Shown here: piece by piece, positions 51,669-64,000 of the stretch | How the letters are laid out: each line of letters starts with the position of its first letter | Position numbering within the stretch: position 1 is the stretch's first letter | Assembly: GCA_003999685.1 (NCBI GenBank) | Contig: CP021220.1 | Location: 4,030,001-4,094,000 of the forward strand | DNA: 64,000 bases | Source of the DNA: Taiwanofungus camphoratus | Taxonomy: Eukaryota; Basidiomycota; Agaricomycetes; Polyporales; Taiwanofungaceae | Reading direction: 5' to 3' | Position numbers and translations under genes: made by a program | The notes under the pieces: generated by a model | What the model was told of the DNA's origin: nothing | Seen by the model: the letters and a program-made list of their open reading frames with translations, nothing else | Databases searched by the model: none

Positions 51669-53460
51669 ATGTATACCCAGCCTCAGTCCCGTCCATCATC
51701 CACTTTTCTGCCTGACCCCGTCCCGCGACGCCCGTCTATAGAGTTCCAACAAACTGACTTTCAACCCGACTCGCAATACTCTTACCACACCCAGTCTCCT
51801 CAATCAGCCTCCCGCCACCCCCGCTCATCCTCTCGTCCACCACGCTCGTCCTCGCGTCCGCCTCCACCTCCAGAACTGCAATATGACGACTCTTCGTTCG
51901 AACCACCCGAGCCACCCTCTCCTCCGGACCCCGATGGCGACGACTTCTACACATCCTCTCAGACCAATTTTCACGAACAGCAACCATACTCAACCTATTC
52001 CGTTGCTACCCAATCCATCCGTGCACCTTCTCCGCCCCCGGGTCCCATCCTCGACCACTCCCATCTTCGCCCTGGCAATCAGGCTGCCCTACTTTCCCAT
52101 GAACGCACGCTTGAGCTTTACCGTGCCAATGCAAAGAAGACCCAGGATCCCGACCTCCAGTTCGAATTTGCAGTCTTCGTGATTGACGCTTCGAAAACCA
52201 TGCCCATGCCAATTCCTACACCGGGCAATGTCATGGAGGTCGAGAAGGCACAGCAGAAACGCGAGGACCTCATCCGCGAGGCTACTTCCCTCCTAAAGCG
52301 CCTTGCGGACCGCGGACACATGCCCTCCCAATATTTTCTCGCAGACTGCTACGCCAACGGCATCGGCACTCACAAGAGTCGACAAGACTTTGACCGTGCT
52401 TTTCCCCTCTTCGTCCTAGCTGCCAAGCATGGTCATCCGGACGCCGCATACCGTGCGGGCACTTGCTGTGAGAACGGCTGGGGCTGTAGACGTGAGTCTG
52501 CCAAGGCACTTCAATTCTTCAGGAAAGCTGCCGCTGCAGGTCATCCCGGCGCCATGTATCGGCTTGGCATTGCCGAGCTAAATGGGGAGCTTGGACTATC
52601 CAAGAGTCCGAGAGAAGGTGTCAAGTGGCTCAAGCGTTCTGCGGAGCATGCCACCGCGGAGTTTCCTCACGCCTTGCATGAGTTGGCGCTGCTGCATGAG
52701 AGAGGCGTTGACAACGTTCTCTTTGCGGACTACGAGTATGCCGCAGAACTACTGGCGCAAGCTTCCGAGCTAGGGTACGCGCCGAGTGCATATCGCCTGG
52801 GAGAATGCTACGAATATGGAAAGATGGGCTGCCCGCAGGATCCTGCGCTGTCAATACACTACTACGTTCGTCGCCTCAATTCCATTCTTATGTCCCCCTG
52901 TTGAAATCACATGCGTCCGTTGTTCCCACCTTAGAACATCGCTGCACAGCAGAACCACCGTGATGCGTGCTTCGCGCTGACCGCGTGGTATCTCGTCGGG
53001 TCCCCGGGTGTGCTTCCCCAGTCAGATACGGAAGCCTTCCTTTGGGCAAAGAAGGCGGCGGAGGCGGGTCTTGTCAAGGCAATGTATGCCGTTGGGTATT
53101 TCCTTGAAGTAGGCATCGGCACGCAGCCGAACATGTCCGAGTGCGTAACACCTTGTCTCTTTTCTCCACTTGTAGTCTTGTCTGCAAAAGTTCGGCCCTT
53201 CCTGTCTTTAATTTTCTCATGCCAATATGCTCATACTATGTTTATTCAAATCTGGTCGATTCTTCAGAGCAACAACGTGGTACAAGCGCGCTGCAGAGCA
53301 AGGGGACAAACGCGCTGCTCAACGGCTAAAGGGTAACTCTCCTATGGCGGCTCCTGGCGGGCCTGGCTCAATACTTCACCGTAACACAAATGGCAGTGAC
53401 GAGTTCTCGGCGTCTGGTTCGGGGAAAAGCGGGAAGGACAAGGAGTGTATCATTATGTGA
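51669..53460 (+). CDS. Sel1-repeat chitin synthase activator, Chs4/Skt5 type, with CaaX box
   Basis: Three exons (51669-52865, 52935-53140, 53268-53460) give 531 residues. The first 150 residues are disordered, Pro/Ser-rich (SSSRPPRSSSRPPPPPE). Then come at least seven Sel1-like repeats: ATSLLKRLADRGHMPSQYFL, ADCYANGIGTHKSRQDFDRA, VLAAKHGHPDAAYRAGTCCE, ALQFFRKAAAAGHPGAMYRL, and so on to TWYKRAAEQGDKRAAQRLKG. The C-terminus CIIM is a farnesylation motif. Chs4/Skt5 proteins activate and localise chitin synthase III and are prenylated for membrane attachment, so the CaaX supports this assignment over other Sel1 proteins. The ATG at 51669 is the first in frame. Confidence 0.88.
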
Positions 53461-53739
53461 GTCTGCCGGAGGATGGGGAGGCTCAGCTTGCCAGTATTAT
53501 TGCGCATGGACATCTACCGTCACATTATATGTAGACTCAGGACTGCTAGCGTACCGCGCCGTTCCTTAATGTGTTGCTCATAAAGCAGCACTAGTTCTGC
53601 GTGCACTCCAGCCATCTAGCTCATGATACGTTGGAAATGTTTGCTGAACGCCTAGTACATACACAGTCGGAACCCATACTAAGGCTACATTGGCGAGCGA
53701 GACAAGATATAACCCATTCTAGCAATTGAAGGACATTGT

Positions 53740-56228
53740 TCACCAACACTCCCAGCTGTGCCCACCCATAGCAATCAGCCTATCAAAGAATTCATCTCGG
53801 CCCTTGATCGCCGTTAAGATCTTCGTCTCGCCATTCGCATCTTCGATCTCGATCCCATCCAGTACCCCCCGCTGAAGCGCCCAACCGATGATGAGCTTGC
53901 CTTTCCATCCATACCCACCTACCTTACGCAAGCCTCTGATGTCCGCGAGCGCAATTGTGAAGACAGCCGGGGGAGCTTCTGCTCCGCCTGCGCCTGTTCC
54001 AGCAGAAGCCACAACGGCGCTAGCCAAGTTCCTGCTCAAATTTTTGTCCCAGACAAACGACACGAAGGGCTGCGCGGCGCCCGTTACGAGTAAGACATGG
54101 CCGCGCTTGCCATGGAATCGCGCCTCGTACGCTGTAGGGCCGTCGCCCACACCTGCTCTGCTGCCCTGAATGGTGGTATCCGGATCGGGCGCGGCACCCA
54201 GCCGGCGCTTTGCGGTCTCAGAGCCGACCATGGCCTTGACGTGATCGAGGTTCAAAGCGCCTCCTACGGCCAATCTGCTCGTACTCTTGATAAATCTGGC
54301 AAACTTGCCACCTGACTTGGGCTTGGGCGACTTCTCGTCGATATCATGACCGGCCGATGTTTTCTCCTCATGGTAACCCACACCTTCTACCTCGTAATTT
54401 GAGGTGTCAAACTCAAAGTCGTGCTCCTTCACAGCTGCTGCAGAGCCTTTCGGGTGCTTGTGCGGTGTCTTCAACGGTCTGTTCGTTGAAGGCGGGGGAG
54501 GCAGCGGAGTCTTACTCGCCTCTGCCATGCGAAGTAGGGTGATGGTGAGCTGCGCATTTGTTGGCACACCCTTGAGTATCGACCTTGTGAGAAGTAAAAT
54601 CGCATGCGAACGTAGAAACGGATCAGACGTCCTATAACATAGAAAACTGCTGATGGGACATACCTCCTCAGTTCAAGCATCTCTCGCCAATTAGGGTACC
54701 GGTGCGTAAGCCAGTGAGCCCCGCGCGTGATGACGGGCTGGCCGAAGAGGGCAAAACCTATGCAGAAAGTGGCGCCCTTCACAAAGACTGCGGAGTGGAA
54801 TACAGTTACCGCGATAATTATAGGCAGTAGGAGGCCAGCGAGTCTGAGGCGAGGGATGTGAGAGAACGGGGGAGTTGGCGATAGCGCACTGTTATATTGC
54901 CGATAAATCATTCAGGTTGGGAAACTGATGAAAGACGTTGCACACGTACTTGGAAAACCTTTCCCAGACGTCTGTGATATCCGCCAGTGCGCGCATGACA
55001 GGACGTGCTTTCTCCCATATCGCAGTCTCAACATGTGTCTTCGTTGCATCGTGCTTCCCGTCCGCCCTCCCACCATGCGCAACATGCTTTGCGTCTACAG
55101 TAGCTGCAGCCATGCTTGTCGGATCTGGTAAGGCTGCACCCACACCACTGTCCTCCTCCTCGTCCTTCTCTGCTGCCTCAGCATCGCGAGTTGGAGGCGC
55201 GCTTTTCTGCCCAGTGGCAGTGCCTACAGCTAGAGAGGCGACGCCTGTCACAAAGTTGCTCGCTTCCTGCTCGACCGCTTCGCCTTTATGCGCTTCTGGG
55301 GCACCTGAGAGGCTGTCCTCGCTCCCAATCGTGCCCGCGCGCGGCACTTGGAGGTTGCCGGTCGAAGCGCTTACTGCCGCGAGTGGAGCAGGCGGAAATA
55401 GGAAATGTCGGGAAGGTGGGTGGAGAATTAGGACGAGGAAGGTGGTACTTAAGAGGGCTCCGAGCAGATTACTGAGCCATGCAACGTAGTATGCCTATAA
55501 AGAAGTACATTCATTTACCACAGGTCTAAATGTTAATGATGAGGCGTACTATGCAGAACCAGGCAGTACGGCGAGGTTCGTTCCAGGAGCGTACGCGTGC
55601 GATGTGCTTTGCGAAAGCTGCGATGTCTACAAGCTACGAAGATGGTTGCCAAAGATTTAGCTGGGCTTCATTCGGCAGCTGCTGAGGTCGAAATGTTCAC
55701 GTACCACTGTCATGTACAATCTTTCGAGATGTGCGCGAAGCTTATCTGGAGAAAATTCCTCGTCCTTAGAGATATCAAGGTCGAGTTGACCTTGTGGAGG
55801 GGGAGGTATCGCTTTTACATGATATATTTGCTATAAACGCAAGGGTTAGAGGGGCTGAGACAACAGGAGCATCCGATTCATACCTTGTTAAACCTTCGAA
55901 TGAGAGCAAACAAGTCGTCGTTAGAGAGGCCGTGAACGAGAGTTGGAGGGAGCTGGGCAGGGTCTCTGTTCCAACCAACGTCCTTCACATCAGGGTCCTT
56001 GAGTGCGAGTTGCGTCTCGGTGCTATTGGACGGACCCGGAGGAGGTTCGACAGTGTGTGCGATGATGTTGGGCTGTGGCTCCAGGCCGTCGAGGGCTGTA
56101 AGATCAGTCTGTGTAGAATCAAGAGGGATATTATTTGAAGCAGATTCGACTTCGACCTGTCCATCTGCAGGGGATTCCTGCTGGGCGAGTGCGCCAACAG
56201 GAAGGATGTCTGTCGGAGGTGCGTCCAT
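53740..56228 (-). CDS. DUF3292 integral membrane protein
   Basis: Six exons (56228-55884, 55830-55705, 55633-55550, 55494-54950, 54843-54664, 54583-53740) give 707 residues, all in phase. The N-terminus is disordered (MDAPPTDILPVGALAQQ...), then LSNDDLFALIRRFNKQIYHV. Membrane segments are AYYVAWLSNLLGALLSTTFL and LAGLLLPIIIAVTVFHSAVF, followed by CIGFALFGQPVITRG. A lumenal or cytosolic loop between them is Ala/Glu/Asp-rich. The C-terminal third (YEARFHGKRGHVLLVTGAAQ ... VFTIALADIRGLRKVGGYGW) looks like a GRAM/PH-type beta domain. Such architecture suggests a role at membrane contacts or lipid handling, but function is unknown. Confidence 0.75.
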
Positions 56229-57065
56229 AATACAGACAAGATTCGACGGACTTGGTGGGGTACTATGTACTGGTCGAGGGTGGCTTGCTCCATGGTGCCT
56301 GGTCGGTGTCACCGCTCTTCCCGTTTTGCCCGACAAGAGGCTGCCCGACTGCCAGTGTCAATGACGTAGCGCGTCAGTCACGTGCACATAACATAGCATA
56401 TCCCTGTTGGCAGAGAATAAGTATACCTGGAATAAGTAATACATACTGTGCACATAAACCTGCGACGGGACTCACAATCCAAGTGTTCCTGGTCCGCGCT
56501 GCGAAAATAGCTGTTCGAGCTATCGCTCGGTTACCACTACACCCAGGATGAATGAGCGTCCAACATTGGCACATCGTGAGCACAGCAACGGCAAGGAAAG
56601 TCACTTTTTTGCCTTCCATACAGCGGAAAACAGCAGATCTGGGGCATCGTTCGTATGATAGAAATAGCTCAGGAGATAGACCTTCAAGGAAAGCGCGTCT
56701 CACCCAACGAATGCTCGGTGCCCGCAATGAGATGCCCATAACACGGCCGTATACATGAGAATTCGTCGCTTAGCAGCACAGTCGTCGACAACGCAAGGAA
56801 GAGAGCGCCTGCACAGCTGGGCTTGCGAGAGTCCAGCCTGAAAGAGGTTTGTTTGATGGAATAACGGGCGCTTGTGGAGGTTGCCAAAAAAGGAGCAAGA
56901 GTGCGCGGCTTGAATCTGCGCTGCGGTGAACTCTGCATGTATCTACCTCTCGACACTGGTCTGCATTGTGCCGCTCCGAGCTGACCACTATACCTCTTCC
57001 AAGGGCAATAGACGCTTTTATTTTTCGTACATTGACTCCCGCGTAGTTGTGCACTCACCTCCGCC
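56229..57065. promoter_or_regulatory. Divergent intergenic region, about 840 bp
   Basis: Upstream of DUF3292 (minus) and UBP2-like (plus). No gene supported; antisense frames lack family features. Confidence 0.4.
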
Positions 57066-60000
57066 ATGACCAACGATCCCAAGACGCCATCTCGACCTAC
57101 GAATGAACCGTCTCGTCAACTGTCTAAATCAACTAACCGGAAATCTACTGAATTGAAATCTATCGAAACCCAGCCTGCTGGAATCGAGTCTCTAGAGACT
57201 CCTGTGGCGACGTCTTCTTTCTACTCCTCTGCGAATACTCCTCTCGGTTCCTCTCATACGGGCTACATCGCCCCAACTCCTTCCCCTTACCGAGAGCCAC
57301 AGCTTGTCCAAGAGGATCCGATCCCAGAGCTCGCTCCTTCTACCGGTTCAAAATCCTGGTTGGACAATGGAGCCTGGGGCGATACAGGCCAGACTCCCTG
57401 GGACCAGCACGTCGACTCCGGGTGGGCAGGCGGCATGTGGGGTGATACCTCTACCACACGCAAGGTTGCCATCGACGGTCGCGATCTCGACGAGGAGCTG
57501 CATTGGTGGGACCGTACTGTACGAGAGAAATGTGCCAGGCCTGGTCCTGGAATACTTCCGCCTACATTAGCAGACGCGCTTCACGATCCCGATCATGCTC
57601 TCTACTCTGTGAGCGTCTCCCAACCTCCACCAGGTACTTCTCCCTTGGCTCCTACTCCCGATGACGTTCGTACTGCCATCCCTCACCCCAATGCATATTA
57701 TTGCAAAGAACACAACGGTTGGGTATTGCTCCTCTGGCGCACGTCATCTGTACTCCCGCCTCTTGCTCGCACTTTTGAATCACCACTCCCCGATTTAGCA
57801 AGGCGTAAACGTACCGATTCTTGTGTCGGCGATGGTGAACAGCCGTTCGGCCAAGCCAACGCCACTCATCATTGGCATCGTTATGAGCGGGCTGTCGACG
57901 CTCGCAAGCTGAATCCTCCCTTTGTGCATGGGGAGGAGTTGCTCGATCTCTTCGTCTGCTGCCAATGTTCAAAGTACTGCCTTGTCTCTCAAGTCATACC
58001 CGGTATAATCCCCGCCAAGCTCGTCGACGAGTTTACACGCGATAAATTTGCACACCCCTCGCCGGATAGGAATGCCAAAGCCAGTGTTCTTACCGGTTGG
58101 GAGACAGTCGTCACGTAAGTCATCAGGTTGCTTTTTCTTCCTCCTACTCACAGTTTGCAGTATAATTGAGAATCGACTTTGGAAAAATGAAATACGTAGC
58201 CTCCCAGTCACACGTGCTCGATTCCAATCGAAAGTTGGATGGAATTCAATTGTGTGCGTCTGTCGTGCACCCGCAATCGCCCATATTGACCTCCTACAGA
58301 CGTCAGGTATTTGAGGCCATAGACTTTCCGGCCGTAACAGTTGGAAACAATTCCGCGGAGGACTTCGTATTGCAGCCACCTGAAACTGATCCCACAAAAC
58401 CAATGGGCAAGCAGATTCGTGCTAAGTTGCTACGGGCATGGATAGAAATTAGTGCGTGGCTGACAATCTACCAGAAGTCCAGTAAGTGGTTATAGTATGA
58501 CTGTGGTCTTCGCTAATTTTCCTTTGCTATTTCAGAAGACTCGCTTGGTGGATACAATCCACAAGTCTTGCATGTTAACGTCGATGGCGTGCGCGAGATG
58601 TACCAGACGGCCATTGGCGCCCACGTCAGCCAGAGTAAGTGCGAAGTCATGTCCAGTCAGCTCCATTTACATATTCTTTAGTTCCCCGTGGGCTTTTACC
58701 TGCCTCCCTTGTCGGCGATGAGTCGCTGACTGAAGCCTGGCAGACTTTGGGTATCACTCCAGGTTCCTATTCATGGGGTAAGTCGACTCTCTAATGATCT
58801 AGATATTTTTTCTTATGCTATACAAGAACTTCTTGCATTCACTTATCTCGCGCAGTGCCGGTGCGATCCAACTCGCACTACAGATTACTTCACGTGCTTC
58901 TTCAATATCGCCAAAGCCTTGATGGATCGAGGTGATTCTGCCCCTCAGGAACTCCAAACTCTCATTCTCGAGGAGCGTACTCGAGGTCGCTACACACACG
59001 ATGATCTGAATGAAGCCATCAAACTTCTTGGCTTTGGAAAAGATGCCGAGCTGGGTGTGGAGCTAGACAGCGAGGTGGACGATCAGTTTATACTGGAGGC
59101 ATGGAGGAGCGCTCGCCGGCGCGCATGGCGAGACACTATGCAAGGAACTGATTCACGCCGTGAACTCAACGACGCTTTGAAGATTGTGGCTGACGAACGT
59201 GGAAGCGAGGTGCTACAGAAAGCTTATCTGGAGGAGCGCGGTTCGGGTATGTCTCCCGAGACAGCGTACTCAACATTGGACGTGCCTAAGGACGTGGACG
59301 AGGGCATGTTACTCACTGTCTACATGATGCGGGTTTGTGCTTTTCTTTGAGTGGGTTTTGCCTATGGGAGGGCATCAGCTGAAGCCCATTTACAAGGTGG
59401 AAGACCAACCTGGTCAGGCCGAGAAGATGCGAGACGCGCTAACCGTCATTTCGGAAGTGAGAGACAGCGAAAGGCTACGTCAATTTCTGATAACGGGTCG
59501 TGATCGTGAGTGTTAGATGACAGCAGGTCTGAAATCAGACTCGCCTCATCAACGTTTGTAGCTGGCGATGTGACCCATCAAACGAGTCCGGACATGCCTC
59601 GAGGTCTTAATCAGCTTGGCAATACATGCTACCTGAATTCCCTACTACAAGTATGTCCCCTTGCACACTAGGCGTCACTCGAGAAAACGCTGCTAACGGT
59701 CGGCAATAGTACTTTTATACCATTCGAGACCTGCGAGAGGCGATCGCACCGCTTGCTAACGCAGATGCCAAGTCGTTGGACGATAGCAAATTTACTGACG
59801 ATGATCTAAAACGCCACCGTGTCGGCGGTAGGTTGGTGACAAGGAGAGAGATCTTGCGCTCCAAGAAATGTCAGATTGATTTCACCTCCTCTTGGTGTTT
59901 CTGTACTGACAATCATGACTTATAGTCGTAAACCAACTTGCTGACCTATTCTGGAATCTGGAATATTGCGAGGGGTCTGCTGTGACTCCAACTGTTGACC

Positions 60001-61737
60001 TTGCAAAGCTTGCGCTCGTGACGTCACAGGACGAAGAAGAGGATGACCAAGATCGTACTGGGACTGACTCCTCAAATGATACAGATGCCACTCTTGTTGA
60101 AGACACTCCCATGCGTTCAACGTACGGTCGAAGATCACCATCACCCACCGTCGAAAGCCCCACAGAATCCGTACTGGGTAAACGTCATCGCGATATTGGT
60201 GCCAGTATGGACATAGTTAATCCTACTGGAGATCCGGATACGTCAGATATAGATGCCAAACCTTCCTCTCCGTATGCTGCAGCCCCCGCATTGCACCCCC
60301 ATGAATCCGTTGCCTCTTCATCGAAGCTGGGTCCAGCAGAACAGGCCCCAGACTTTGAGATGCAAGACAGCTCGCGCGAGGCTGAGTCTGAGCTGAAAGT
60401 GCCCCCATTACCGCCGAGAAAGCCTAGACAAGCCGATGACTCGATCATGATGTTTGGTATGTTACACGCAACTAATATTAGCTCCAAGGATGAACCCCAG
60501 CTCAGGCAGACAGCACGACGTTGCGGAATGCATGGACAATTGTATGTTTCAAATTGAGACTGCCCTGCTCGACTTTCAAGAAATAGCTGGTGCAGAGGAT
60601 GACAAAACAAGTGTTGTCAAAAGGTCTTGTAATATCTTTCGTCTGTACTGTACGACTAAACAAATTTCCTGCAGGTTGTTCTATGGCAAGAAACGGCAGC
60701 GTTTAACGCCCTTGACGCCATCAGACGACACCCGACACAAATCTTCCATTCACGAGAAGGAGGATCTGTTCTCTCACTTGCATGTCAATGTATCAGATGA
60801 AGGTTTTGATCTGTATGATGGGCTGGTGAGATATTTCGATGATGTTGTCGACTTGGAGGGCCAGAAGAAAAGGATGGAGGTATCGTTGGTTGATCTCCCA
60901 CCATTGCTGCAAATACAATTACAGGTACGTTCTCTGAATCAAGTCAAGTCGTACTATATCTCACAGTCCTTGATAGCGAGCCCAATTTGATCGTGAGACA
61001 CAACAGGCATACAAGTCCCAGGCGTATGTCAAGTTTGGTGAAACAATATACATGGATCGTTTCCTCGATAGCGCGGATCCAGACAAGAAAGCACGTGCAA
61101 AGCTCATACAATCTGGTCTCACTGCATGTCGGGACCGTATACAGCGGTTGACTCAAGACAAGGTGGGCTTCTGTAAAAGGCGCAACAGATTCAGCTTATT
61201 GACCTCCACGCAGCATGCTCCCTTTGCTGCTGCCTTGGGCAATGCGGCAGATTTCCTTTCCAAACAAAATATCCTGCAGCTACCAGAGGCAGATGAAGAT
61301 CTCATCTCCTTGCTACGCAGTGAGGAAGAAGTCGTCACTAAGCAACTGGAGGAGGAACGCGCAAAGGCCACACAGCTGAAGACACAATTAGAAGACGTGT
61401 GGAAATACGATAAAATAGCGGTGTACGAGCTAACATCGGTGTTCATCCATCGTGGCTACTCGCCATCCTGGGGACATTATTTCTTCTATTCACGCAACCT
61501 TCCAGACAAGCCTGATTCGTGGTTCAAATACAACGACTCGGACGTTAGCGTGGTGTCGAAAGATGAAGTATTAGCTGATTCTACTGGTTCCACAGCAAAC
61601 CCCTATATGGTGAGCATCCTGAACCCTGAGAGGTGCTAAACATTGATCATACATCACAGCTCGTCTTCGTACGCAAAGGTTCAGAGGCTATTCAGACAGT
61701 ACACAGGTTTGATCCGGAAAAGTTGCAGGACGGATAG
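57066..61737 (+). CDS. ubp2: Ubiquitin-specific protease, UBP2 type
   Basis: Fifteen exons (57066-58114, 58161-58253, 58300-58481, 58536-58634, 58682-58777, 58827-59332, 59397-59505, 59562-59650, 59710-59869, 59926-60456, 60506-60623, 60675-60924, 60977-61162, 61214-61609, 61660-61737), all in phase, give 1313 residues. The N-terminal 700 residues contain the UBP2-type region with RPT-like repeats (YSTLDVPKDVDEGMLLTVYM; RDALTVISEVRDSERLRQFL). The catalytic Cys box is GLNQLGNTCYLNSLLQ with C734; next come GRQHDVAECMDN and the His box TSVFIHRGYSPSWGHYFFY, then PYMLVFVRK. An acidic, Ser/Thr-rich insert (QDEEEDDQDRTGTDSSNDTD) sits inside the catalytic domain, as often in USPs. UBP2 trims K63-linked ubiquitin chains with the Rsp5 ligase. 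Confidence 0.93.
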
Positions 61738-61844
61738 GTCTTTCATATACTTCAATCACTTTCGTCCACTTTCTAACACCCATCACGCAATTGTATCATA
61801 CGCATGCTGTCATTGTCCGTCTAGTATCGCGCGCATATTTAATG

Positions 61845-64000
61845 CTAGTACTTTAGTGATACGGTGCGCTGTCATTATGAACGTCAGCAAAGTCAATCGC
61901 CTTAGATGCAGATCCTGGCTTACCAAGCGGTTGATGGCCATGCCGATTTCAAGTATACGAGGTCGTGCAAGGAAACCGTCGATCTTGTTATTCTCCATCA
62001 AAGCATCCATCTTGCTGGTGAGTATAATGTGGTCGAGACGTTCCAAACATTTAGGCAGACTGATAGCAGACGCGTCAGCGGTATCTGAATATAGGAACTT
62101 CAGCGCCGATGCTATGGCACGCGTCTGGCTACTGTGGACTAGTTGCACGAGCCCCAATAAGTCAAGGGTTTCGTCCCCTGCTTCGATGATTGCGCGCCTG
62201 CGTACTGCCATCTTCCGTTCTGCCGAAGGGAGAGACTGAGATATCAGAGCCCGTGGACTAACAACACCGAAGGCTCTAACTTCGCGTGCAAGGACCTAGT
62301 GAGCTGGGAGAACTCGGTCGATCAACGTCTCAACGTACTCTGATGAGACGATACCACCGAAGGAATTTCCTTTGCGACAATGCGTGCTGCCTCGGTAATA
62401 TCATAGCACTGATATCGCCGCATCTCAAGTACCAGGTCAGCTACATCGCAGTAGTCTCCTGTTCATAAATTGAACAAAGGATCTAACGGACGGAAGCATG
62501 AAAGCGTACCGCAGCCACCAATGACCAAAATTGACGAACATCCATGATCTTCGAACATGGCACGTATCTTACACCTAAGTGTTGGTGTAAAGTTTCACAC
62601 GACATACATTTGACGTACCTTGAAAATGAGAGGGGTTATGGGATCAGCTGAGATTAGTCTTTGCATTCGAAGATCCCTGATGAGGAAGTTGGTGGCGCAG
62701 GTGTCTTCATCAAATAGTAAAATATCTGCTCCTAGTTCGAGAGCCTGCATGTATATGAGGTGTAGCGGACTATGAGTGCAGGCACAAACGCACTTCAATA
62801 ACGCCCGCTGCCATGGATGTACTGCCGCTTGCATCTTTAGTGGAGAATGAGGTCGTCGAGACGCCTCCTGGTAGGTTAGTGATGAATGGCGAAATATCGA
62901 CATTCGTGATAGAACGGCCGTCTTCTCCTTGAACGGACACACAGTTATTTGATGTCACCACAAATTCACGACCATCTATGGCCTTGGTTATTAATACTTC
63001 CGAGCATAATACTGCGGGCAGCACTAGTACCTCCGGGAATATGATTGTAGCAGCCTACAGCGAGAGCATCGAGAAGGGTTGACTTTCCCTGTGCATCAAT
63101 ATTCGGATTTCCCTCCTGCACATCAGTACGGACCAGGAACAGCTCACATGGAAACCTCCACCCGCGATCATGGTAATACCCGCCGGAACACCCATTCCTC
63201 GAATCTCGCCTCTATGAGGTAAATTGAACGATTGCTCAAGATTGGGCGGGGACTGGAACGTCACAACGCTTGGACTAGCCATAGGTTCATCTGAGGCCCC
63301 GCTGGCACGCGGTAGAACTGCACCATTGGCGACAAACGCTACAAGACCTACGAAACGTACCCGCCTTGAACAACATAATACACTCGTCCTTATGTCATGA
63401 TCGTACCGGCTTTTGTCGCCTGGCAGCGGAGATCCTCTTGGTCTTCTATGCAGTCGACAAATGTCTGCAGGGTTGGTTTCTCCTGAGAAGAGTATAAGAG
63501 ACCTTCCGTCAGAGCAGGTATCGCAGTGCGGAATATTTCGGCTGCCCAATCGCCAAGGATGGTCCGACCTGGAAAAAGAAGCAGACAGTGTGTAGGGGAC
63601 CGTAAGATTGCCATGGTTCGAAGGTCGTACCTTGAGCAGGAAGTCCGATGGTGAATCTAGCTTCAAGCCCATCATTGCTGAGGACGATGGAGCTGCGCTG
63701 CAACACCTGCTGGCCAGGTTTGTCGACTTGTATATCCCCTCCTTTGGCGGCAGACCAGTTTCCGCCGGATCGGCTCCCATGCGAATGGGAACCAGCAATC
63801 ATATGTAGCCTGCGAGTCAAGAAGTCGCATAACGCCACTTCTCTAGCTTACAAAACACAATTCAAGAATCGGCGTGTCCTATCTGAATCGCCGGGAGCTC
63901 AAACATACCTCACATGATTTGAATATAGATCTGGGGGAAACCCTGCGACCTCATGGCCGACTCGTACTCGCACCTTACTGGGCGGTGCAAAAGGATCGCT
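61845..64000 (-). CDS. Predicted ATPase of the ABC class (5' end beyond the window)
   Basis: The gene enters from the right edge (…DPFAPPSKVRVRVGHEVAGF before the donor at 63908) and ends near 61845. Recognised segments in order are EVALCDFLTRRLHMIAGSHS, RTILGDWAAEIFRTAIPALT, NLPHRGEIRGMGVPAGITMI, Walker A GGGFHGKSTLLDALAVGCYN, DISPFITNLPGGVSTTSFST, SGSTSMAAGVIEALELGADI, the Walker B-like LLFDEDTCATNFLIRD, and the C-terminal RILEIGMAINRL. These match the PF09818 family (predicted ATPase of ABC class), found in bacteria and fungi, whose role is unknown. The last exon (a few codons after AINRL) is uncertain. It is convergent with UBP2, the stops about 110 bp apart. Confidence 0.82.

Overview
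The window is nuclear DNA from a filamentous basidiomycete, most likely an Agaricomycete. Three things point there: dense intron-rich genes (introns mostly 45-65 bp), gene families typical of mushrooms (DUF6534 seven-helix proteins, an RRT8/EI24-like protein, a GMC oxidoreductase, an XanA-type xanthine dioxygenase, basidiomycete-style histone H3), and a CpG-free repeat of the kind left by cytosine methylation. No organelle, phage, plasmid or CRISPR features are present. All gene models below were spliced by hand and checked for reading phase; places where phase could not be closed are stated.

Layout. 0-8 kb: 3' part of an Msn2/4-like zinc-finger factor, centrin (CDC31), and two tandem copies of a 2-oxoglutarate/Fe(II) xanthine dioxygenase. 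7.7-16.7 kb: a Trf4-type poly(A) polymerase, a GH20 hexosaminidase, divergent ribosomal protein genes (uS4/S9 and eL21), and an RS-rich nuclear-type protein. 17.5-25.7 kb: a small signal-anchor protein, Reptin (RVB2) head-to-head with mitochondrial L2, a GON7-like KEOPS subunit, a lysine-methyltransferase-like protein and a homeodomain factor. 25.9-29.5 kb is gene-poor, with a MITE, an orphan RlpA-like exon pair and a small gene with a broken reading frame. 29.5-38.6 kb: histone H3, the RRT8-like membrane protein, a 23-exon ISWI remodeller and an FHA-like protein.

39-51 kb is the accessory part: O-methyltransferase, DUF6534 receptor-like protein, GMC oxidoreductase, a roughly 1.2 kb block with no CpG at all, and next to it an alcohol dehydrogenase/quinone reductase gene that looks newly dead (start codon now GTG, two frame breaks). 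51-64 kb returns to housekeeping: a farnesylated Chs4/Skt5-type Sel1-repeat protein, a DUF3292 membrane protein, a UBP2-type deubiquitinase and a predicted ABC-class ATPase running off the right edge.

Functionally the window is mostly core machinery (translation, chromatin, ubiquitin, cell wall). Several pairs share short divergent promoters (RVB2/MRPL2 only 90 bp; S9/L21 242 bp; centrin/xanthine dioxygenase 310 bp with two MluI cell-cycle boxes). I see no convincing new multi-gene system. The strongest unexplained signals are the CpG-free block with the adjoining dead gene, the tandem dioxygenases that differ in a GC-AG versus GT-AG intron, and the genes whose first coding exon is only the ATG.
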